Source: Pectobacterium colocasium
GTDB taxonomy: Bacteria; Pseudomonadota; Gammaproteobacteria; Enterobacterales; Enterobacteriaceae
Assembly: GCF_020181655.1 (NCBI RefSeq)
Contig: NZ_CP084032.1
Span: forward strand, 1,116,001 to 1,180,000
DNA: 64,000 bases
Reading direction: 5' to 3'
The notes under the pieces are model-generated. The model was not told where the DNA came from and did no database searches. It was given only the letters and a program-made list of their open reading frames with translations. Positions 11,910 to 22,569 of the stretch are shown here, one piece after another. Every line of letters begins with the position of its first letter. Position 1 is the first letter of the stretch. The position numbers and the translations under genes are program-made.

Positions 11910-11965
11910 CCGGATAGACCCGTGGCACAATTTGTTCATGTGCGGTGGAGGTGGTATAGTCTGCG

Positions 11966-12042
11966 CCACTCAGTGGTTGATTATGCGAAAGTTGTTTAAT
12001 CGACCGTGAAGCTAAGCCGTGATCGTTCACGGCTTTTTTTGC
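11966..12042 (+). ncRNA. Candidate small RNA or uppS leader between dxr and uppS
   Basis: A well-spaced promoter (TTGTTC 11932-11937, 17 bp, TATAGT 11955-11960) is followed at about 11966 by the small hairpin CCACTCAGTGG, a GATTA.../...TAATC hairpin, and a perfect terminator (AGCCGTGA, TCACGGCT, then seven T) ending near 12042. A transcript of about 75 nt is predicted. It could be a separate sRNA, or an attenuator ahead of uppS. I recognise no named RNA. Confidence 0.45.
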
Positions 12043-12107
12043 GCTAACGGGGTCTGATGTTACGGAAGGACTGTTGTATTTCTTGCTTGAGGAAATAAGT
12101 ACGCGTT

Positions 12108-12869
12108 ATGCCGTCCGATAATCAAAAAAATACTCACGATCTGCCACCCGCCGGACCGCGGCATGTTGCCATTATCATGGATGGCAATGGTCGCTGGGCG
12201 AAAAGCCGGGGGAAAATGCGGATTTTTGGCCATCAGGCTGGTGTAAAGGCTGTGCGACGTTCAGTCAGTTTTGCAGTAAGCCAAGGGCTGGACGCACTAA
12301 CGCTTTATGCATTTAGTAGTGAAAACTGGAACCGTCCGGCGCAGGAAGTTTCCGCACTCATGGAACTGTTTGTTCGGGCGCTGGACAGCGAAGTAAAAAG
12401 CCTGCACAAGCACAATGTTCGCTTAAGGGTCGTCGGCGATATCGGCCGCTTCAGTCCTCGCTTGCAAGAGCGCATCCGCCGTTCGGAGACGCTGACGGAA
12501 AAGAATCAGGGGCTCACACTGAATATTGCTGCGAATTATGGCGGCCGTTGGGATATTATTCAGGGAGTACGGCAACTTGCAGAGCAGGTGCAGGAAGGCA
12601 TTCTGCGTCCTGATAGTATTGATGAAGCATCATTATGTCAGTACATCTGTCTGAATGATCTGGCTCCGGTTGATTTGGTGATCAGAACCGGTGGAGAACA
12701 CCGCATCAGTAATTTTCTTCTGTGGCAAATTGCTTATGCTGAACTTTACTTTACTGATGTCCTCTGGCCTGATTTCGATGAACAAGTCTTTGAAGGTGCG
12801 CTGAATGCTTTTGCACAACGCGAGCGCCGCTTCGGGGGAACAACACCTATCGATGCTGATGCATCCTAG
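12108..12869 (+). CDS. uppS: Di-trans,poly-cis-undecaprenyl diphosphate synthase
   Basis: UppS (IspU) elongates farnesyl diphosphate with eight isopentenyl units to give the C55 carrier used for peptidoglycan and O-antigen. The product has 253 residues. HVAIIMDGNGRWAK carries the catalytic Asp, YAFSSENWNRP the substrate loop, and LVIRTGGEHRISNFLLWQ the diphosphate-binding Arg region, followed by ELYFTDVLWPDF. It starts the uppS-cdsA-rseP-bamA series and is preceded by a terminator at 12015-12042. Confidence 0.96.
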   Translation: MPSDNQKNTHDLPPAGPRHVAIIMDGNGRWAKSRGKMRIFGHQAGVKAVRRSVSFAVSQGLDALTLYAFSSENWNRPAQEVSALMELFVRALDSEVKSLHKHNVRLRVVGDIGRFSPRLQERIRRSETLTEKNQGLTLNIAANYGGRWDIIQGVRQLAEQVQEGILRPDSIDEASLCQYICLNDLAPVDLVIRTGGEHRISNFLLWQIAYAELYFTDVLWPDFDEQVFEGALNAFAQRERRFGGTTPIDADAS

Positions 12870-12878
12870 GGGGAACTT

Positions 12879-13736
12879 TTGCTGAAGTATCGCCTGATTA
12901 CTGCTTTTATTTTGATCCCGATTGTTATTGCGGCGCTTTTCTTGCTGCCTCCTCTGGGGTTCACGCTTGTTACGCTGGCTGTTTGTATGCTGGCGGCATG
13001 GGAGTGGGGTCAACTGGCGGGGTTTGCCTCTTATAGTCAACGCCTGTGGCTCGCTATTCTATGTGGTTTCTTGCTGGCGCTGATGCTGTTGTCGCTCCCG
13101 GCCTACCATTATTCCGTGCATATTCCACAGATCAGTATCGCACTCTGGTCATCGCTGGCGTGGTGGAGTGTGGCGCTGCTGTTGGTTCTGTTCTATCCGG
13201 CTTCTGCCTCATTCTGGCGCCATTCGCGCGCATTGCGGCTTGTGTTCGGCATTATGACGATTGTGCCGTTTTTCTGGGGCATGGTCGCACTTCGTCATTA
13301 TCATTACGCGATTAATCCGTTTACGGGGGCCTGGTGGCTGCTGTACGTCATGCTGCTGGTGTGGGGAGCGGACAGCGGTGCCTACATGTTCGGTAAACTG
13401 TTTGGCAAGCGTAAACTCGCGCCAAAAGTGTCGCCGGGCAAAACCTGGGAAGGCTTTCTCGGCGGTCTGGCGACGTCGGCGCTCATCTCCGTGCTGTTTA
13501 GCCTCTACGCACCATTAACGGTCTCCCCATCGACGTTGCTGATGTGTTCTATCGCTGCGGCGTTGGCTTCGGTACTGGGTGATTTGACGGAAAGCATGTT
13601 CAAACGTGAGGCGGGCATCAAAGACAGTAGTCATTTGATTCCGGGACACGGTGGTGTGCTCGATCGTATCGACAGCCTGACGGCTGCGGTTCCTGTATTC
13701 TCTTGCCTGATGCTGCTGCTGTTTAAAGTGGCTTAG
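12879..13736 (+). CDS. cdsA: Phosphatidate cytidylyltransferase
   Basis: CdsA makes CDP-diacylglycerol from phosphatidate and CTP in the inner membrane. The 285-residue protein is highly hydrophobic with about eight predicted membrane segments, and carries the family signature SMFKREAGIKDSSHLIPGHG followed by GGVLDRIDS. The start is TTG at 12879 behind a GGGGGA ribosome-binding site, giving MLKYRLITAF, the same N-terminus as E. coli. It lies 9 bp after uppS, so coupling is likely. Confidence 0.96.
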   Translation: MLKYRLITAFILIPIVIAALFLLPPLGFTLVTLAVCMLAAWEWGQLAGFASYSQRLWLAILCGFLLALMLLSLPAYHYSVHIPQISIALWSSLAWWSVALLLVLFYPASASFWRHSRALRLVFGIMTIVPFFWGMVALRHYHYAINPFTGAWWLLYVMLLVWGADSGAYMFGKLFGKRKLAPKVSPGKTWEGFLGGLATSALISVLFSLYAPLTVSPSTLLMCSIAAALASVLGDLTESMFKREAGIKDSSHLIPGHGGVLDRIDSLTAAVPVFSCLMLLLFKVA

Positions 13737-13757
13737 AATAAAGCGGTAGAGCTATTT

Positions 13758-15113
13758 ATGCTGAGTTTTCTCTGGAATCTTGCCGCGTTTATCATCGCAC
13801 TGGGTGTGTTGGTCACCGTCCATGAGTTTGGGCATTTCTGGGTGGCTCGCCGCTGTGGTGTGAAGGTCGAACGCTTCTCCGTTGGCTTCGGGCGCGCAAT
13901 ATGGCGTCGTCGCGATCGTACCGGTACAGAATTTGTGATTGCGCTGATCCCGCTTGGCGGCTACGTCAAGATGCTGGATGAGCGCGTCGACGCGGTTGCG
14001 CCAGAATTCCGCCACCAATCCTTTAACAGTAAAACAGTCTGGCAGCGTGCGGCTATCGTTAGCGCTGGCCCGATTGCCAATTTCCTGTTTGCCATTGTGG
14101 CGTACTGGCTGGTGTTTATTCTCGGCGTGCCGGGCGTGCGTCCGGTTGTGGGTGAAATACTGCCCAACTCCATCGCGGCGCAAGCGGAAATGTCGGCGGG
14201 AATGGAACTAAAGTCAGTAGATGGTATCGAAACGCCTGATTGGGATACTGCGCGTCTGGCGTTGATCGGTAAAATCGGTGATAGCGAGGTTGTGATCGGA
14301 ACCGCTCCATTAGGCTCTGATCGCGTCGTTCAGAAAACGCTGGATTTACGTGATTGGCAGTTTGAGCCTGATAAGCAAGATCCTGCCGCTTCGCTCGGGA
14401 TTATTCCGCGCGGTCCGCAAATCGAGCCAGTACTGCATCAAGTGCAGGCGGGGTCGGCGGCGGAAAAAGCAGGTTTGCAAGTCGGAGACAGGATCGTTAA
14501 AGTCGACGGGCAGGTGCTCGCGCAATGGCGTGATTTCGTCATCGCCGTGCGTGATAATCCCGGACAATCTATTGCTCTGGAGGTGGAACGGAACGGTGCA
14601 ACAGTACCGTTGACGTTAACGCCAGACAGCAAATCTGTGGGGAGTGGCAGAGTTGAAGGGCTAGCGGGCGTTATGCCAAGTGTGACGCCACTGCCTGAAG
14701 AATACAGGACTGTGCGCCAGTATGGGCCGTTTAGCGCAATCTACCAGGCAACAGATAAAACCTGGCAACTGATGAAATTGACCGTCAGTATGTTAGGGAA
14801 ACTGGTTATGGGTGATGTTAAGCTGAACAACCTGAGTGGTCCCATTTCGATTGCTCAGGGCGCAGGAATGTCAGCAGATTATGGATTGATTTATTACCTG
14901 ATGTTTTTGGCCTTAATCAGCGTCAATTTGGGGATCATCAATCTGTTCCCTCTGCCGGTATTGGATGGTGGACACCTGCTCTTTCTTGCGGTTGAAAAGC
15001 TGAAGGGTAGGCCGGTTTCTGAGCGTGTGCAGGACGTTAGCTATCGCATTGGTACAGTATTGCTGATGTTGTTAATGGGACTCGCACTTTTCAATGATTT
15101 CTCTCGTCTCTAG
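13758..15113 (+). CDS. rseP: Site-2 zinc metalloprotease RseP
   Basis: RseP cuts the anti-sigma factor RseA within the inner membrane to release sigma-E, and also clears remnant signal peptides. The 451-residue protein has HEFGH at residues 22-26 (zinc ligands and catalytic Glu), two periplasmic PDZ domains in the middle, and the third zinc ligand region [10 protein letters not shown] near the C-terminus. It is between cdsA and bamA as in E. coli. The bamA product depends on the stress response RseP controls. Confidence 0.97.
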   Translation: MLSFLWNLAAFIIALGVLVTVHEFGHFWVARRCGVKVERFSVGFGRAIWRRRDRTGTEFVIALIPLGGYVKMLDERVDAVAPEFRHQSFNSKTVWQRAAIVSAGPIANFLFAIVAYWLVFILGVPGVRPVVGEILPNSIAAQAEMSAGMELKSVDGIETPDWDTARLALIGKIGDSEVVIGTAPLGSDRVVQKTLDLRDWQFEPDKQDPAASLGIIPRGPQIEPVLHQVQAGSAAEKAGLQVGDRIVKVDGQVLAQWRDFVIAVRDNPGQSIALEVERNGATVPLTLTPDSKSVGSGRVEGLAGVMPSVTPLPEEYRTVRQYGPFSAIYQATDKTWQLMKLTVSMLGKLVMGDVKLNNLSGPISIAQGAGMSADYGLIYYLMFLALISVNLGIINLFPLPVLDGGHLLFLAVEKLKGRPVSERVQDVSYRIGTVLLMLLMGLALFNDFSRL

Positions 15114-15148
15114 GCGCGGGATTAGGTTAGGAAAAACGCATAACAACG

Positions 15149-17578
15149 ATGGCGATCAAAAAGTTGCTCATAGCGTCGCTGCTGTTCAGCAGCGCAACCG
15201 TATACGGTGCAGACGGGTTCGTGGTGAAGGACATTCATTTCGAGGGCCTGCAAAGGGTTGCCGTCGGGGCGGCATTACTTAGTATGCCAGTCCGCGTTGG
15301 TGATACCATCGGTGACGATGATATCGGTAACACCATCCGTGCCTTGTTTGCGACCGGAAATTTTGAAGATGTTCGCGTCCTGCGCGATGGCGGAACGCTG
15401 ATTGTGCAGGTGAAAGAGCGTCCGACAATCGCCAGCGTCACGTTTTCCGGCAATAAGTCCGTTAAAGACGACATGCTGAAAGAAAACCTGGAGGCCTCCG
15501 GCGTGCGCGTCGGTGAAGCGTTGGACCGCACCGCGCTCACTAGCATCGAAAAAGGACTGGAAGATTTCTACTACAGCGTGGGTAAGTACAGCGCATCGGT
15601 TAAAGCCGTTGTCACGCCACTTCCGCGTAACCGCGTAGACCTGAAACTGGTCTTCACGGAAGGCGTTTCCGCCAAGATCCAACAGATTAATATTGTCGGT
15701 AACAAAGCGTTCAGCTCCGACGAATTGATCTCCCGTTTCCAACTGCGTGATGAAGTGCCGTGGTGGAACGTGGTTGGCGATCGTAAATACCAGAAACAAA
15801 AACTGTCTGGCGACCTGGAAACCCTTCGGAGTTTCTATCTGGATCGCGGCTATGCGCGTTTCAACATCGATTCTACTCAGGTGAGCCTGACGCCAGATAA
15901 AAAAGGTATCTACATCACCATCAATATGACGGAAGGCGAGCAGTACAAGCTGTCCGGCGTGACGGTGAAAGGCAATCTGGCTGGCCACTCTGCGGAAATC
16001 GAAGGACTGACGAAGATTGAACCGGGTGAACTCTACAACGGGACGAAAGTGACCCGGATGGAAGAGGACATCAAGAAACTGCTGGGTCGTTATGGCTATG
16101 CCTATCCGCGCGTGGTAACGCAGCCGGAAATTAATGATGCAGACAAGACGGTGAGATTAAACATCAACGTTGATGCTGGTAACCGTTTCTATGTTCGTCA
16201 TATCCGCTTTGACGGCAACGACACGTCGAAAGACGCCGTTCTGCGTCGTGAAATGCGCCAGATGGAAGGTGCCTGGTTAGGCAACGATCTGGTTGAACAG
16301 GGCAAAGAGCGTCTAAACCGACTGGGATTCTTTGAAAGCGTTGATGTAGAAACGCAGCGTGTTCCCGGCGTGGCCGATCAGGTTGATGTCACGTATAAAG
16401 TCAAAGAGCGTAATACGGGTACCTTCAACTTTGGTGTCGGTTTCGGTACAGAAAGTGGCGTGAGCTTCCAGGCTGGGGTTCAGCAGGACAACTGGCTGGG
16501 AACGGGTAACTCCGTGGGTATCAGCGGGACGAAAAACGATTACCAGACGTATGTCGAACTGTCACTGACTGACCCGTACTTTACCGTCGATGGCGTTAGC
16601 CTCGGTGGCCGTATCTTCTATAACAAATTTGAGGCGTCTGACGCCGATCTGTCCGACTATACCAACGTGAGTTACGGCGTTGGCAGCACACTGGGCTTCC
16701 CGATTAACGAGAATAACTCACTGCGTGTCGGTCTGGATTATGTCCATAACGATCTGTCGGATATGAGACCGCAGGTGGCGATGTGGCGTTATCTGGATTC
16801 CGTAGGAGTGAATCCATCCGTGGTTCAGGAAGGTAATAAATCTAGCGCTGACTTCAAAGCGAACGATTTCTTCCTGAATACCGGATGGTCATATAACAAT
16901 CTGGATCGCGGCTACTTCCCGACGAAAGGAACACGTGCGTCTGCGAATGTGAAAGTCACGGTGCCGGGCTCGGATAACGAATACTACAAACTGACGTTTG
17001 ATTCGGCGAGCTACTATCCGTTGACCGAGAGTGGTAAGTGGGTCGTGATGGGCCGTACGCGTGCGGGATTTGCTGATGGTCTCGGTGGTAAAGAAGTGCC
17101 GTTCTACGACAATTTCTATGCCGGTGGTTCCAGCACGGTGCGTGGCTTCCAGTCCAACACCATTGGTCCTAAAGCGGCGTATTACAAGTGTGCTGCGGGT
17201 GCAACGTCTTATTCCAACTGCCCGATTGATTCAACCAATCTGGATGACGCAGTGGGAGGTAACGCGATGGCCGTGCTGAGTGCGGAACTGATCGTGCCGA
17301 CGCCGTTTATCAGCGACAAATACGCGAGCTCCGTCCGTACTTCCTTCTTTGTCGATGGTGGTACGGTATGGGATACCAACTGGGAAAATACACCAGCAAC
17401 GATTGCCGCAGGCGTGCCGGATTACAGCAAAGCGAGCAACTTCCGTGTTTCCAGCGGTATCGCGTTGCAATGGATGTCTCCGCTTGGGCCATTGGTCTTC
17501 TCCTATGCCCAGCCGGTTAAAAAGTACGATGGAGACAAGTCGGAACAATTCCAGTTTAACATTGGCAAAACCTGGTAG
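15149..17578 (+). CDS. bamA: Outer membrane protein assembly factor BamA
   Basis: BamA is the essential channel that inserts beta-barrel proteins into the outer membrane. It has 809 residues (E. coli 810). A cleavable signal peptide ends near Ala-Asp-Gly at about residues 20-22, five POTRA domains cover about 24-420, and a 16-strand barrel follows, with the lid-loop motif VRGFQ (in [14 protein letters not shown]) and a C-terminal strand ending in FNIGKTW. The barrel loops around 16800-17250 differ most from E. coli, as expected of surface loops. skp follows after a stretch with tandem repeats. Confidence 0.97.
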   Translation: MAIKKLLIASLLFSSATVYGADGFVVKDIHFEGLQRVAVGAALLSMPVRVGDTIGDDDIGNTIRALFATGNFEDVRVLRDGGTLIVQVKERPTIASVTFSGNKSVKDDMLKENLEASGVRVGEALDRTALTSIEKGLEDFYYSVGKYSASVKAVVTPLPRNRVDLKLVFTEGVSAKIQQINIVGNKAFSSDELISRFQLRDEVPWWNVVGDRKYQKQKLSGDLETLRSFYLDRGYARFNIDSTQVSLTPDKKGIYITINMTEGEQYKLSGVTVKGNLAGHSAEIEGLTKIEPGELYNGTKVTRMEEDIKKLLGRYGYAYPRVVTQPEINDADKTVRLNINVDAGNRFYVRHIRFDGNDTSKDAVLRREMRQMEGAWLGNDLVEQGKERLNRLGFFESVDVETQRVPGVADQVDVTYKVKERNTGTFNFGVGFGTESGVSFQAGVQQDNWLGTGNSVGISGTKNDYQTYVELSLTDPYFTVDGVSLGGRIFYNKFEASDADLSDYTNVSYGVGSTLGFPINENNSLRVGLDYVHNDLSDMRPQVAMWRYLDSVGVNPSVVQEGNKSSADFKANDFFLNTGWSYNNLDRGYFPTKGTRASANVKVTVPGSDNEYYKLTFDSASYYPLTESGKWVVMGRTRAGFADGLGGKEVPFYDNFYAGGSSTVRGFQSNTIGPKAAYYKCAAGATSYSNCPIDSTNLDDAVGGNAMAVLSAELIVPTPFISDKYASSVRTSFFVDGGTVWDTNWENTPATIAAGVPDYSKASNFRVSSGIALQWMSPLGPLVFSYAQPVKKYDGDKSEQFQFNIGKTW

Positions 17579-17640
17579 TGTGACGTCAATAGGTCGTATG
17601 CAGGGAATGTCGTATCATGATTCGTTGAGACGAGTATCTT

Positions 17641-17691
17641 GTTGATATAAATAGCTCGTTGATATGAATAGTTCGTGGATATGAACGGTTG
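17641..17691. repeat. Three 17-bp tandem units after bamA
   Basis: Units at 17641-17657, 17658-17674 and 17675-17691 share the pattern GTTGATATGAATAGTTC with a few substitutions each. They lie about 60 bp past the bamA stop and 80 bp before skp. Confidence 0.75.
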
Positions 17692-17771
17692 AACATAAAC
17701 CGTTCATACTATGACGTGATGCTCATAATTAAAGTGTTAAGACACAAATAGGTTAGGTTGAGGAGTTTATA

Positions 17772-18269
17772 GTGAAAAAGTGGTTATGTGCCGCAGGCCT
17801 CGGTTTAGCATTGGCTGCTTCAGCCAGCGTTCAGGCTGCTGACAAAATTGCCGTTGTTAACGTCTCCAGCATTTTCCAACAGCTGCCGCAGCGTGAAACC
17901 GTTGGCAAACAGCTGGAAAACGAGTTCAAAGGCCGTGCTTCTGAACTGCAATCTATGGAAAACGATTTACAGACCAAGATGCAGAAGTTGCAGCGTGATG
18001 GTTCTACCATGAAAGCGAGCGATCGCAGCAAAATGGAGAAGGACGTCATGGCGCAGCGTGAGCAGTTCTCTACCAAAGCACAGGCTTTTGACCAGGACAA
18101 CCGTCGTCGTCAGATGGAAGAACGCAACAAAATCCTGAGCCGTATCCAGGATGCCGTGAAAGCTGTTGCAACCAAAGAAGGCTATGATGTTGTGATTGAC
18201 GCTAACGCTGTTGCGTATGTTGCCAATGCGAAAGACATTACTGCAGATGTGCTGAAACAGGTTAAATAA
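17772..18269 (+). CDS. skp: Periplasmic chaperone Skp (OmpH)
   Basis: Skp is a trimeric chaperone that holds unfolded outer-membrane proteins for BamA. The 165-residue precursor has a signal peptide ending in ASASVQA-AD, then a small core and a long helical hairpin rich in Lys, Gln and Glu (the tentacles), returning to the core near the C-terminus. The start is GTG at 17772, preceded by GAGG. It follows bamA and lies 3 bp before lpxD, matching the E. coli order. Confidence 0.95.
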   Translation: MKKWLCAAGLGLALAASASVQAADKIAVVNVSSIFQQLPQRETVGKQLENEFKGRASELQSMENDLQTKMQKLQRDGSTMKASDRSKMEKDVMAQREQFSTKAQAFDQDNRRRQMEERNKILSRIQDAVKAVATKEGYDVVIDANAVAYVANAKDITADVLKQVK

Positions 18270-18272
18270 ACC

Positions 18273-19295
18273 ATGTATTCAATTCGACTGGACGCGTTAG
18301 CTCAACAGTTGGATGCACAATTACACGGTGATGGCGATATCGTCATCACCGGTGTTGCTTCTATGCATTCGGCAAAAACTGGGCAAATTACGTTTCTTTC
18401 CGACAGTCGTTACCGTGAGCAACTGGCTGGGACGCAAGCGTCAGCGGTCGTGCTGACGGAAGCGGATTTACCTTACTGTCAGGTCACTGCGCTGGTAGTG
18501 AAGAATCCCTACCTTACCTATGCTCGTATGGCGCAACTGCTGGACACCACGCCGCAACCGGCAACCGACATTGCGCCGAGCGCGGTTATCGCGCCAGACG
18601 CGACGCTGGGCCAGCAGGTGTCAGTTGGTGCAAATGCCGTCATTGAATCTGGTGCACAGCTGGGCGATGGCGTTGTTATTGGCCCTGGCTGCTTTATCGG
18701 TAAAGATGCCCGCATTGGCGCCGGTACCCGTTTGTGGGCAAATGTAACGATTTATCACCGCGTTGAGCTGGGTGAACATTGTCTGATCCAGTCAGGAACG
18801 GTTATCGGTTCAGACGGTTTTGGCTATGCCAACGATCGCGGTAACTGGGTGAAGATCCCGCAGTTAGGAACGGTCAGAATTGGCGATCGGGTTGAGATCG
18901 GCGCAAGCACGACTATCGATCGTGGCGCGTTGGATGATACGGTCATTGGCAATGGTGTTATCATTGATAACCAATGTCAGATTGCGCACAACGTCGTGAT
19001 TGGCGACAATACCGCGGTAGCGGGTGGCGTCATTATGGCGGGGAGCTTGAAAATTGGTCGTTATTGCATGATCGGTGGTGCCAGCGTCATTAACGGGCAC
19101 ATGGAGATCTGCGATAAAGTGACGGTAACGGGAATGGGGATGGTCATGCGACCAATCACAGAACCTGGGGTATACTCTTCGGGCATTCCTTTGCAACCCA
19201 ACAAAGTATGGCGTAAAACCGCAGCGCTGGTGATGAATATTGATGAGATAAGCAAACGGTTAAAAGCCGTTGAACGAAAAGTCGATAACGTTTAA
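18273..19295 (+). CDS. lpxD: UDP-3-O-(3-hydroxyacyl)glucosamine N-acyltransferase LpxD
   Basis: LpxD adds the second hydroxyacyl chain in lipid A synthesis, using acyl-ACP. The 340-residue product has the N-terminal uridine-binding domain, then many hexapeptide beta-helix coils, with the catalytic-His region [19 protein letters not shown] and a C-terminal helix. It begins only 3 bp after skp and heads lpxD-fabZ-lpxA-lpxB. Confidence 0.96.
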   Translation: MYSIRLDALAQQLDAQLHGDGDIVITGVASMHSAKTGQITFLSDSRYREQLAGTQASAVVLTEADLPYCQVTALVVKNPYLTYARMAQLLDTTPQPATDIAPSAVIAPDATLGQQVSVGANAVIESGAQLGDGVVIGPGCFIGKDARIGAGTRLWANVTIYHRVELGEHCLIQSGTVIGSDGFGYANDRGNWVKIPQLGTVRIGDRVEIGASTTIDRGALDDTVIGNGVIIDNQCQIAHNVVIGDNTAVAGGVIMAGSLKIGRYCMIGGASVINGHMEICDKVTVTGMGMVMRPITEPGVYSSGIPLQPNKVWRKTAALVMNIDEISKRLKAVERKVDNV

Positions 19296-19397
19296 TCACT
19301 CGCGTTTTTATTTGCGGCCTGCCTGAAGACACCTAATTTAGGGTCTGCGCAGGCCGTGTTGTTGATGGCATCAGTTTTTATGGACAGGAAGAGTATT

Positions 19398-19853
19398 TTG
19401 ACTACTGACACTCATACTCTGCATATTGAAGAGATTTTAGAACTATTACCGCACCGTTTCCCATTTTTACTGGTTGATCGGGTACTGGATTTTGAAGAAG
19501 GGAAGTTTCTGCGGGCGGTGAAAAACGTCTCTTTCAACGAACCCTTCTTCCAGGGCCATTTCCCGGGCAAACCGATTTTTCCCGGCGTGCTGATTCTGGA
19601 AGCGATGGCTCAGGCCACCGGTATTCTGGCGTTTAAAAGCGTGGGCAAACTGGAGCCGGGCGAACTGTACTATTTCGCCGCTGTGGACGAAGCGCGCTTT
19701 AAGCGCCCTGTGCAGCCAGGCGATCAAATGATCCTTGAAGTTGAATTCATCAAAGAGCGTCGCGGCGTTGCACGCTTTAAAGGTGTTGCCAAAGTTGATG
19801 GCGAAGTGGCCTGCGAAGCGTCAATGATGTGTGCTCGCCGTCGGGAGTCCTGA
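19398..19853 (+). CDS. fabZ: 3-hydroxyacyl-[ACP] dehydratase FabZ
   Basis: FabZ dehydrates 3-hydroxyacyl-ACP in fatty-acid elongation and competes with LpxA for 3-hydroxymyristoyl-ACP, which makes its place in the lipid A cluster meaningful. The catalytic pair is visible as His54 ([12 protein letters not shown]) and Glu68 (LILEAMAQ). I chose the TTG at 19398 ([19 protein letters not shown]): it gives 151 residues as in E. coli, which also uses TTG, and has AGGAAGAG upstream. The frame is open from 19356. Confidence 0.95.
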   Translation: MTTDTHTLHIEEILELLPHRFPFLLVDRVLDFEEGKFLRAVKNVSFNEPFFQGHFPGKPIFPGVLILEAMAQATGILAFKSVGKLEPGELYYFAAVDEARFKRPVQPGDQMILEVEFIKERRGVARFKGVAKVDGEVACEASMMCARRRES

Positions 19854-19857
19854 TAAC

Positions 19858-20646
19858 GTGATTGATCAAACCGCCTTTATTCACCCAAGTTCGATTGTTG
19901 AAGACGGTGCCATTATTGGCGCTGGCGTTCATATTGGCCCGTTCTGCTATATCGGTTCTCAGGTTGAGATCGGTGCGGGTACGGTGCTGAAATCACATGT
20001 CGTCGTCAATGGCGTCACTAAAATTGGTCGCGATAATGAAATCTATCAGTTCACGTCAATTGGTGAAGTGAATCAGGATCTCAAATACGCTGGGGAACCG
20101 ACCCGTGTTGAGATTGGCGATCGTAACCGTATCCGTGAAAGCGTCACGATTCATCGCGGCACGACACAGGGCGGTGGGTTGACTAAAGTCGGTAGCGATA
20201 ACCTGTTGATGATCAACACGCATATCGCACACGACTGCGTGGTGGGCAATCGCTGTATTCTGGCGAATAACGCAACGCTAGGTGGTCACGTTTCCGTTGA
20301 TGATTTTGCGATTATCGGTGGGATGACGGCAGTACACCAGTTCTGCATCATCGGTGCTCACGTCATGGTGGGTGGATGCTCCGGCGTGGCGCAAGACGTG
20401 CCGCCGTATGTTATCGCTCAGGGTAACCACGCGACGCCGTTTGGCCTGAATATTGAAGGCCTGAAGCGTCGTGGTTTCGAAAAAGAAACCCTGCACGCGA
20501 TCCGTAACGCGTACAAGCTGATTTACCGCAGCGGTAAAACGCTGGACGAAGTGAAACCGGAAATTGAAGCACTGGCAGCGGAACATCCGGCGGTGCAGGC
20601 GTTTACCGATTTCTTTGCCCGTTCTACTCGCGGCATTATTCGTTAA
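19858..20646 (+). CDS. lpxA: Acyl-[ACP]-UDP-N-acetylglucosamine O-acyltransferase LpxA
   Basis: LpxA performs the first acylation of lipid A synthesis. The product of 262 residues equals E. coli in length; the left-handed beta-helix is followed by the C-terminal helical domain ending [11 protein letters not shown]. The catalytic His lies in [13 protein letters not shown]. The start is GTG at 19858, 4 bp after the fabZ stop; the frame is open upstream, but the GTG start gives [18 protein letters not shown], as in the family. Confidence 0.96.
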   Translation: MIDQTAFIHPSSIVEDGAIIGAGVHIGPFCYIGSQVEIGAGTVLKSHVVVNGVTKIGRDNEIYQFTSIGEVNQDLKYAGEPTRVEIGDRNRIRESVTIHRGTTQGGGLTKVGSDNLLMINTHIAHDCVVGNRCILANNATLGGHVSVDDFAIIGGMTAVHQFCIIGAHVMVGGCSGVAQDVPPYVIAQGNHATPFGLNIEGLKRRGFEKETLHAIRNAYKLIYRSGKTLDEVKPEIEALAAEHPAVQAFTDFFARSTRGIIR

Positions 20647-20649
20647 TCC

Positions 20650-21804
20650 ATGTCATCACGTCCTTTGACTATCGGGCTGGTCGCCGGGGAAACTTCCGGC
20701 GACATCCTTGGCGCGGGCCTGATCCGGGCGCTAAAAGAAAAGGTGCCCGATGCGCGGTTTGTCGGTGTTGCCGGGCCGCGTATGCAGGCTGAAGGTTGTG
20801 AAGCCTGGTACGAAATGGAAGAGCTGGCCGTCATGGGGATTGTTGAAGTGCTTGGGCGACTTCCTCGTCTGCTGAAAATTCGGCGGGATTTAACCCAGCG
20901 CTTCAGTGAACTCCAGCCTGATGTGTTCGTGGGGATTGATGCACCCGATTTTAATATCACGCTGGAGGGTAACCTCAAGCAGCGAGGCATCAATACCATT
21001 CACTACGTCAGCCCGTCCGTGTGGGCATGGCGTCAAAAACGCGTTTTCAAAATAGGTAAAGCGACCAATCTGGTGCTGGCTTTTTTGCCTTTTGAAAAAG
21101 CGTTTTACGATCGTTTCAATGTACCTTGTCGCTTTATCGGCCACACGATGGCTGATGCAATGCCATTGCACCCCGATAAGCTGGCGGCGCGTGCAACATT
21201 GGGTATTGCGGCAGAAGCGCACTGTCTGGCGCTTCTGCCGGGTAGTCGCGGCGCAGAGGTGGAAATGCTTAGCGCGGATTTCCTCAATACGGCGGTGTTG
21301 CTACGCCAACATTTTCCCGATCTGGACATTGTGGTTCCGCTGGTGAACAGCAAACGGCGTGAACAGTTTGAGCAGATCAAAAGCACTGTGGCTCCCGATT
21401 TACGCGTACATCTGCTGGATGGTCAGGCGCGTGAAGCGATGATTGCCAGTGATGCGGCGCTATTAGCATCCGGTACGGCGGCGCTGGAGTGTATGCTGGC
21501 TAAATGCCCGATGGTTGTGGGCTACCGCATGAAGCCTTTTACCTTCTGGCTAGCACAACGTCTGGTCAAAACGCCGTGGGTGTCGTTGCCGAATTTGCTG
21601 GCTGGGCGCGAACTGGTGACGGAATTGCTACAGACAGACTGTACGCCTGACAAGCTGGCTGCCGCGCTGCTGCCGCTGTTTGCAGATTCAGATAAAACGG
21701 CTGCACTGCGTACGACATTTGTGGATTTGCATCAGCAGATTCGCTGTAACGCCGATGAGCAGGCGGCTCAGGCGGTACTGGAATTAGTCAAGCCGCGTTC
21801 ATAA
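20650..21804 (+). CDS. lpxB: Lipid-A-disaccharide synthase LpxB
   Basis: LpxB joins lipid X to UDP-diacylglucosamine to form the lipid A disaccharide at the inner membrane. The 384-residue GT19 enzyme has the N-terminal [14 protein letters not shown] motif, the [12 protein letters not shown] segment and the C-terminal [13 protein letters not shown] donor-site region. It starts 3 bp after lpxA. Three related 14-15-bp units begin at its stop codon (about 21799-21840) and run into the rnhB start. Confidence 0.96.
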   Translation: MSSRPLTIGLVAGETSGDILGAGLIRALKEKVPDARFVGVAGPRMQAEGCEAWYEMEELAVMGIVEVLGRLPRLLKIRRDLTQRFSELQPDVFVGIDAPDFNITLEGNLKQRGINTIHYVSPSVWAWRQKRVFKIGKATNLVLAFLPFEKAFYDRFNVPCRFIGHTMADAMPLHPDKLAARATLGIAAEAHCLALLPGSRGAEVEMLSADFLNTAVLLRQHFPDLDIVVPLVNSKRREQFEQIKSTVAPDLRVHLLDGQAREAMIASDAALLASGTAALECMLAKCPMVVGYRMKPFTFWLAQRLVKTPWVSLPNLLAGRELVTELLQTDCTPDKLAAALLPLFADSDKTAALRTTFVDLHQQIRCNADEQAAQAVLELVKPRS

Positions 21805-21837
21805 ACCCCCTATTCGTAAAACCATGTTAATAAAGCC

Positions 21838-22434
21838 ATGAGTGAAATGTTTATCTATCCGCAGGCGACCTGTATCGCTGGCGTTGATGAAGTGGGGCGC
21901 GGCCCTCTGGTTGGCGCAGTGGTGACGGCTGCGGTGATTCTGGACCCGACTCAGCCAATTGTCGGGCTGGCGGACTCCAAACAGCTGAGTGAAAAACGTC
22001 GGCTGGCGCTCTATGATGAAATCAAAGAGAAGGCGCTGGCGTGGAGCCTTGGCCGTGCAGAACCGGAAGAGATTGATCAACTGAATATCCTGCATGCTAC
22101 CATGTTGGCCATGCAGCGTGCGGTGGCTGGGTTGGCTGTCGTGCCTGATTTTGTTCTGATTGACGGCAACCGTTGCCCGGCGCTGTCGATGCCCGCTCAG
22201 GCGGTGGTTAAAGGGGATAGTCGCGTGGCTGAAATCAGCGCAGCCTCGATTATGGCGAAAGTCACTCGCGATCGTGAGATGGTCGAGTTGGATCAACGCT
22301 TCCCCGCTTATGGTTTTGCCCAACATAAAGGTTATCCAACGGCTTTTCATCTGGAGAAACTGGCCGCACTGGGTGCCACTGAGTTTCACCGTCGGAGCTT
22401 CGCGCCAGTCAAACGCGCATTAGGGTTGGCGTAA
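21838..22434 (+). CDS. rnhB: Ribonuclease HII
   Basis: RNase HII cuts RNA in RNA-DNA hybrids and at single ribonucleotides in DNA. The 198-residue product carries the acidic active site: [10 protein letters not shown] (Asp and Glu), LIDGNRCP (Asp) and the DREMVELD region, with AQHKGYPT further on. Its stop codon lies inside the first unit of a 17-bp tandem repeat. Position between lpxB and dnaE is conserved. Confidence 0.96.
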   Translation: MSEMFIYPQATCIAGVDEVGRGPLVGAVVTAAVILDPTQPIVGLADSKQLSEKRRLALYDEIKEKALAWSLGRAEPEEIDQLNILHATMLAMQRAVAGLAVVPDFVLIDGNRCPALSMPAQAVVKGDSRVAEISAASIMAKVTRDREMVELDQRFPAYGFAQHKGYPTAFHLEKLAALGATEFHRRSFAPVKRALGLA

Positions 22435-22493
22435 AACATAAGTTGGCTTAAAACGTCGGCTCACGTAATACATAGGCTGACGTAAAACATCAT
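22426..22493. repeat. Four 17-bp tandem units starting at the rnhB stop
   Basis: Units at 22426-22442, 22443-22459, 22460-22476 and 22477-22493 follow the pattern TTGGCGTAAAACATAAG with substitutions. The first contains the rnhB stop codon (TAA at 22432-22434); the others lie in the gap before dnaE. Confidence 0.78.
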
Positions 22494-22569
22494 CATTAAC
22501 TCTCGATGTGGCATGTGCATGTCGTCGTGCCTGCCATGCTAACTAATCGATAAATTATGGGATCTGGAT

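Noticed and set aside
15275..15988. A 237-codon frame antisense to bamA, and long frames antisense to rpsB and tsf
   Set aside because: Codon bias in highly expressed genes often leaves open antisense frames. The sense genes are certain.
22426..22493. Tandem units considered as a CRISPR array
   Set aside because: Units are 15-17 bp, contiguous without spacers and degenerate. No cas genes are in the window.
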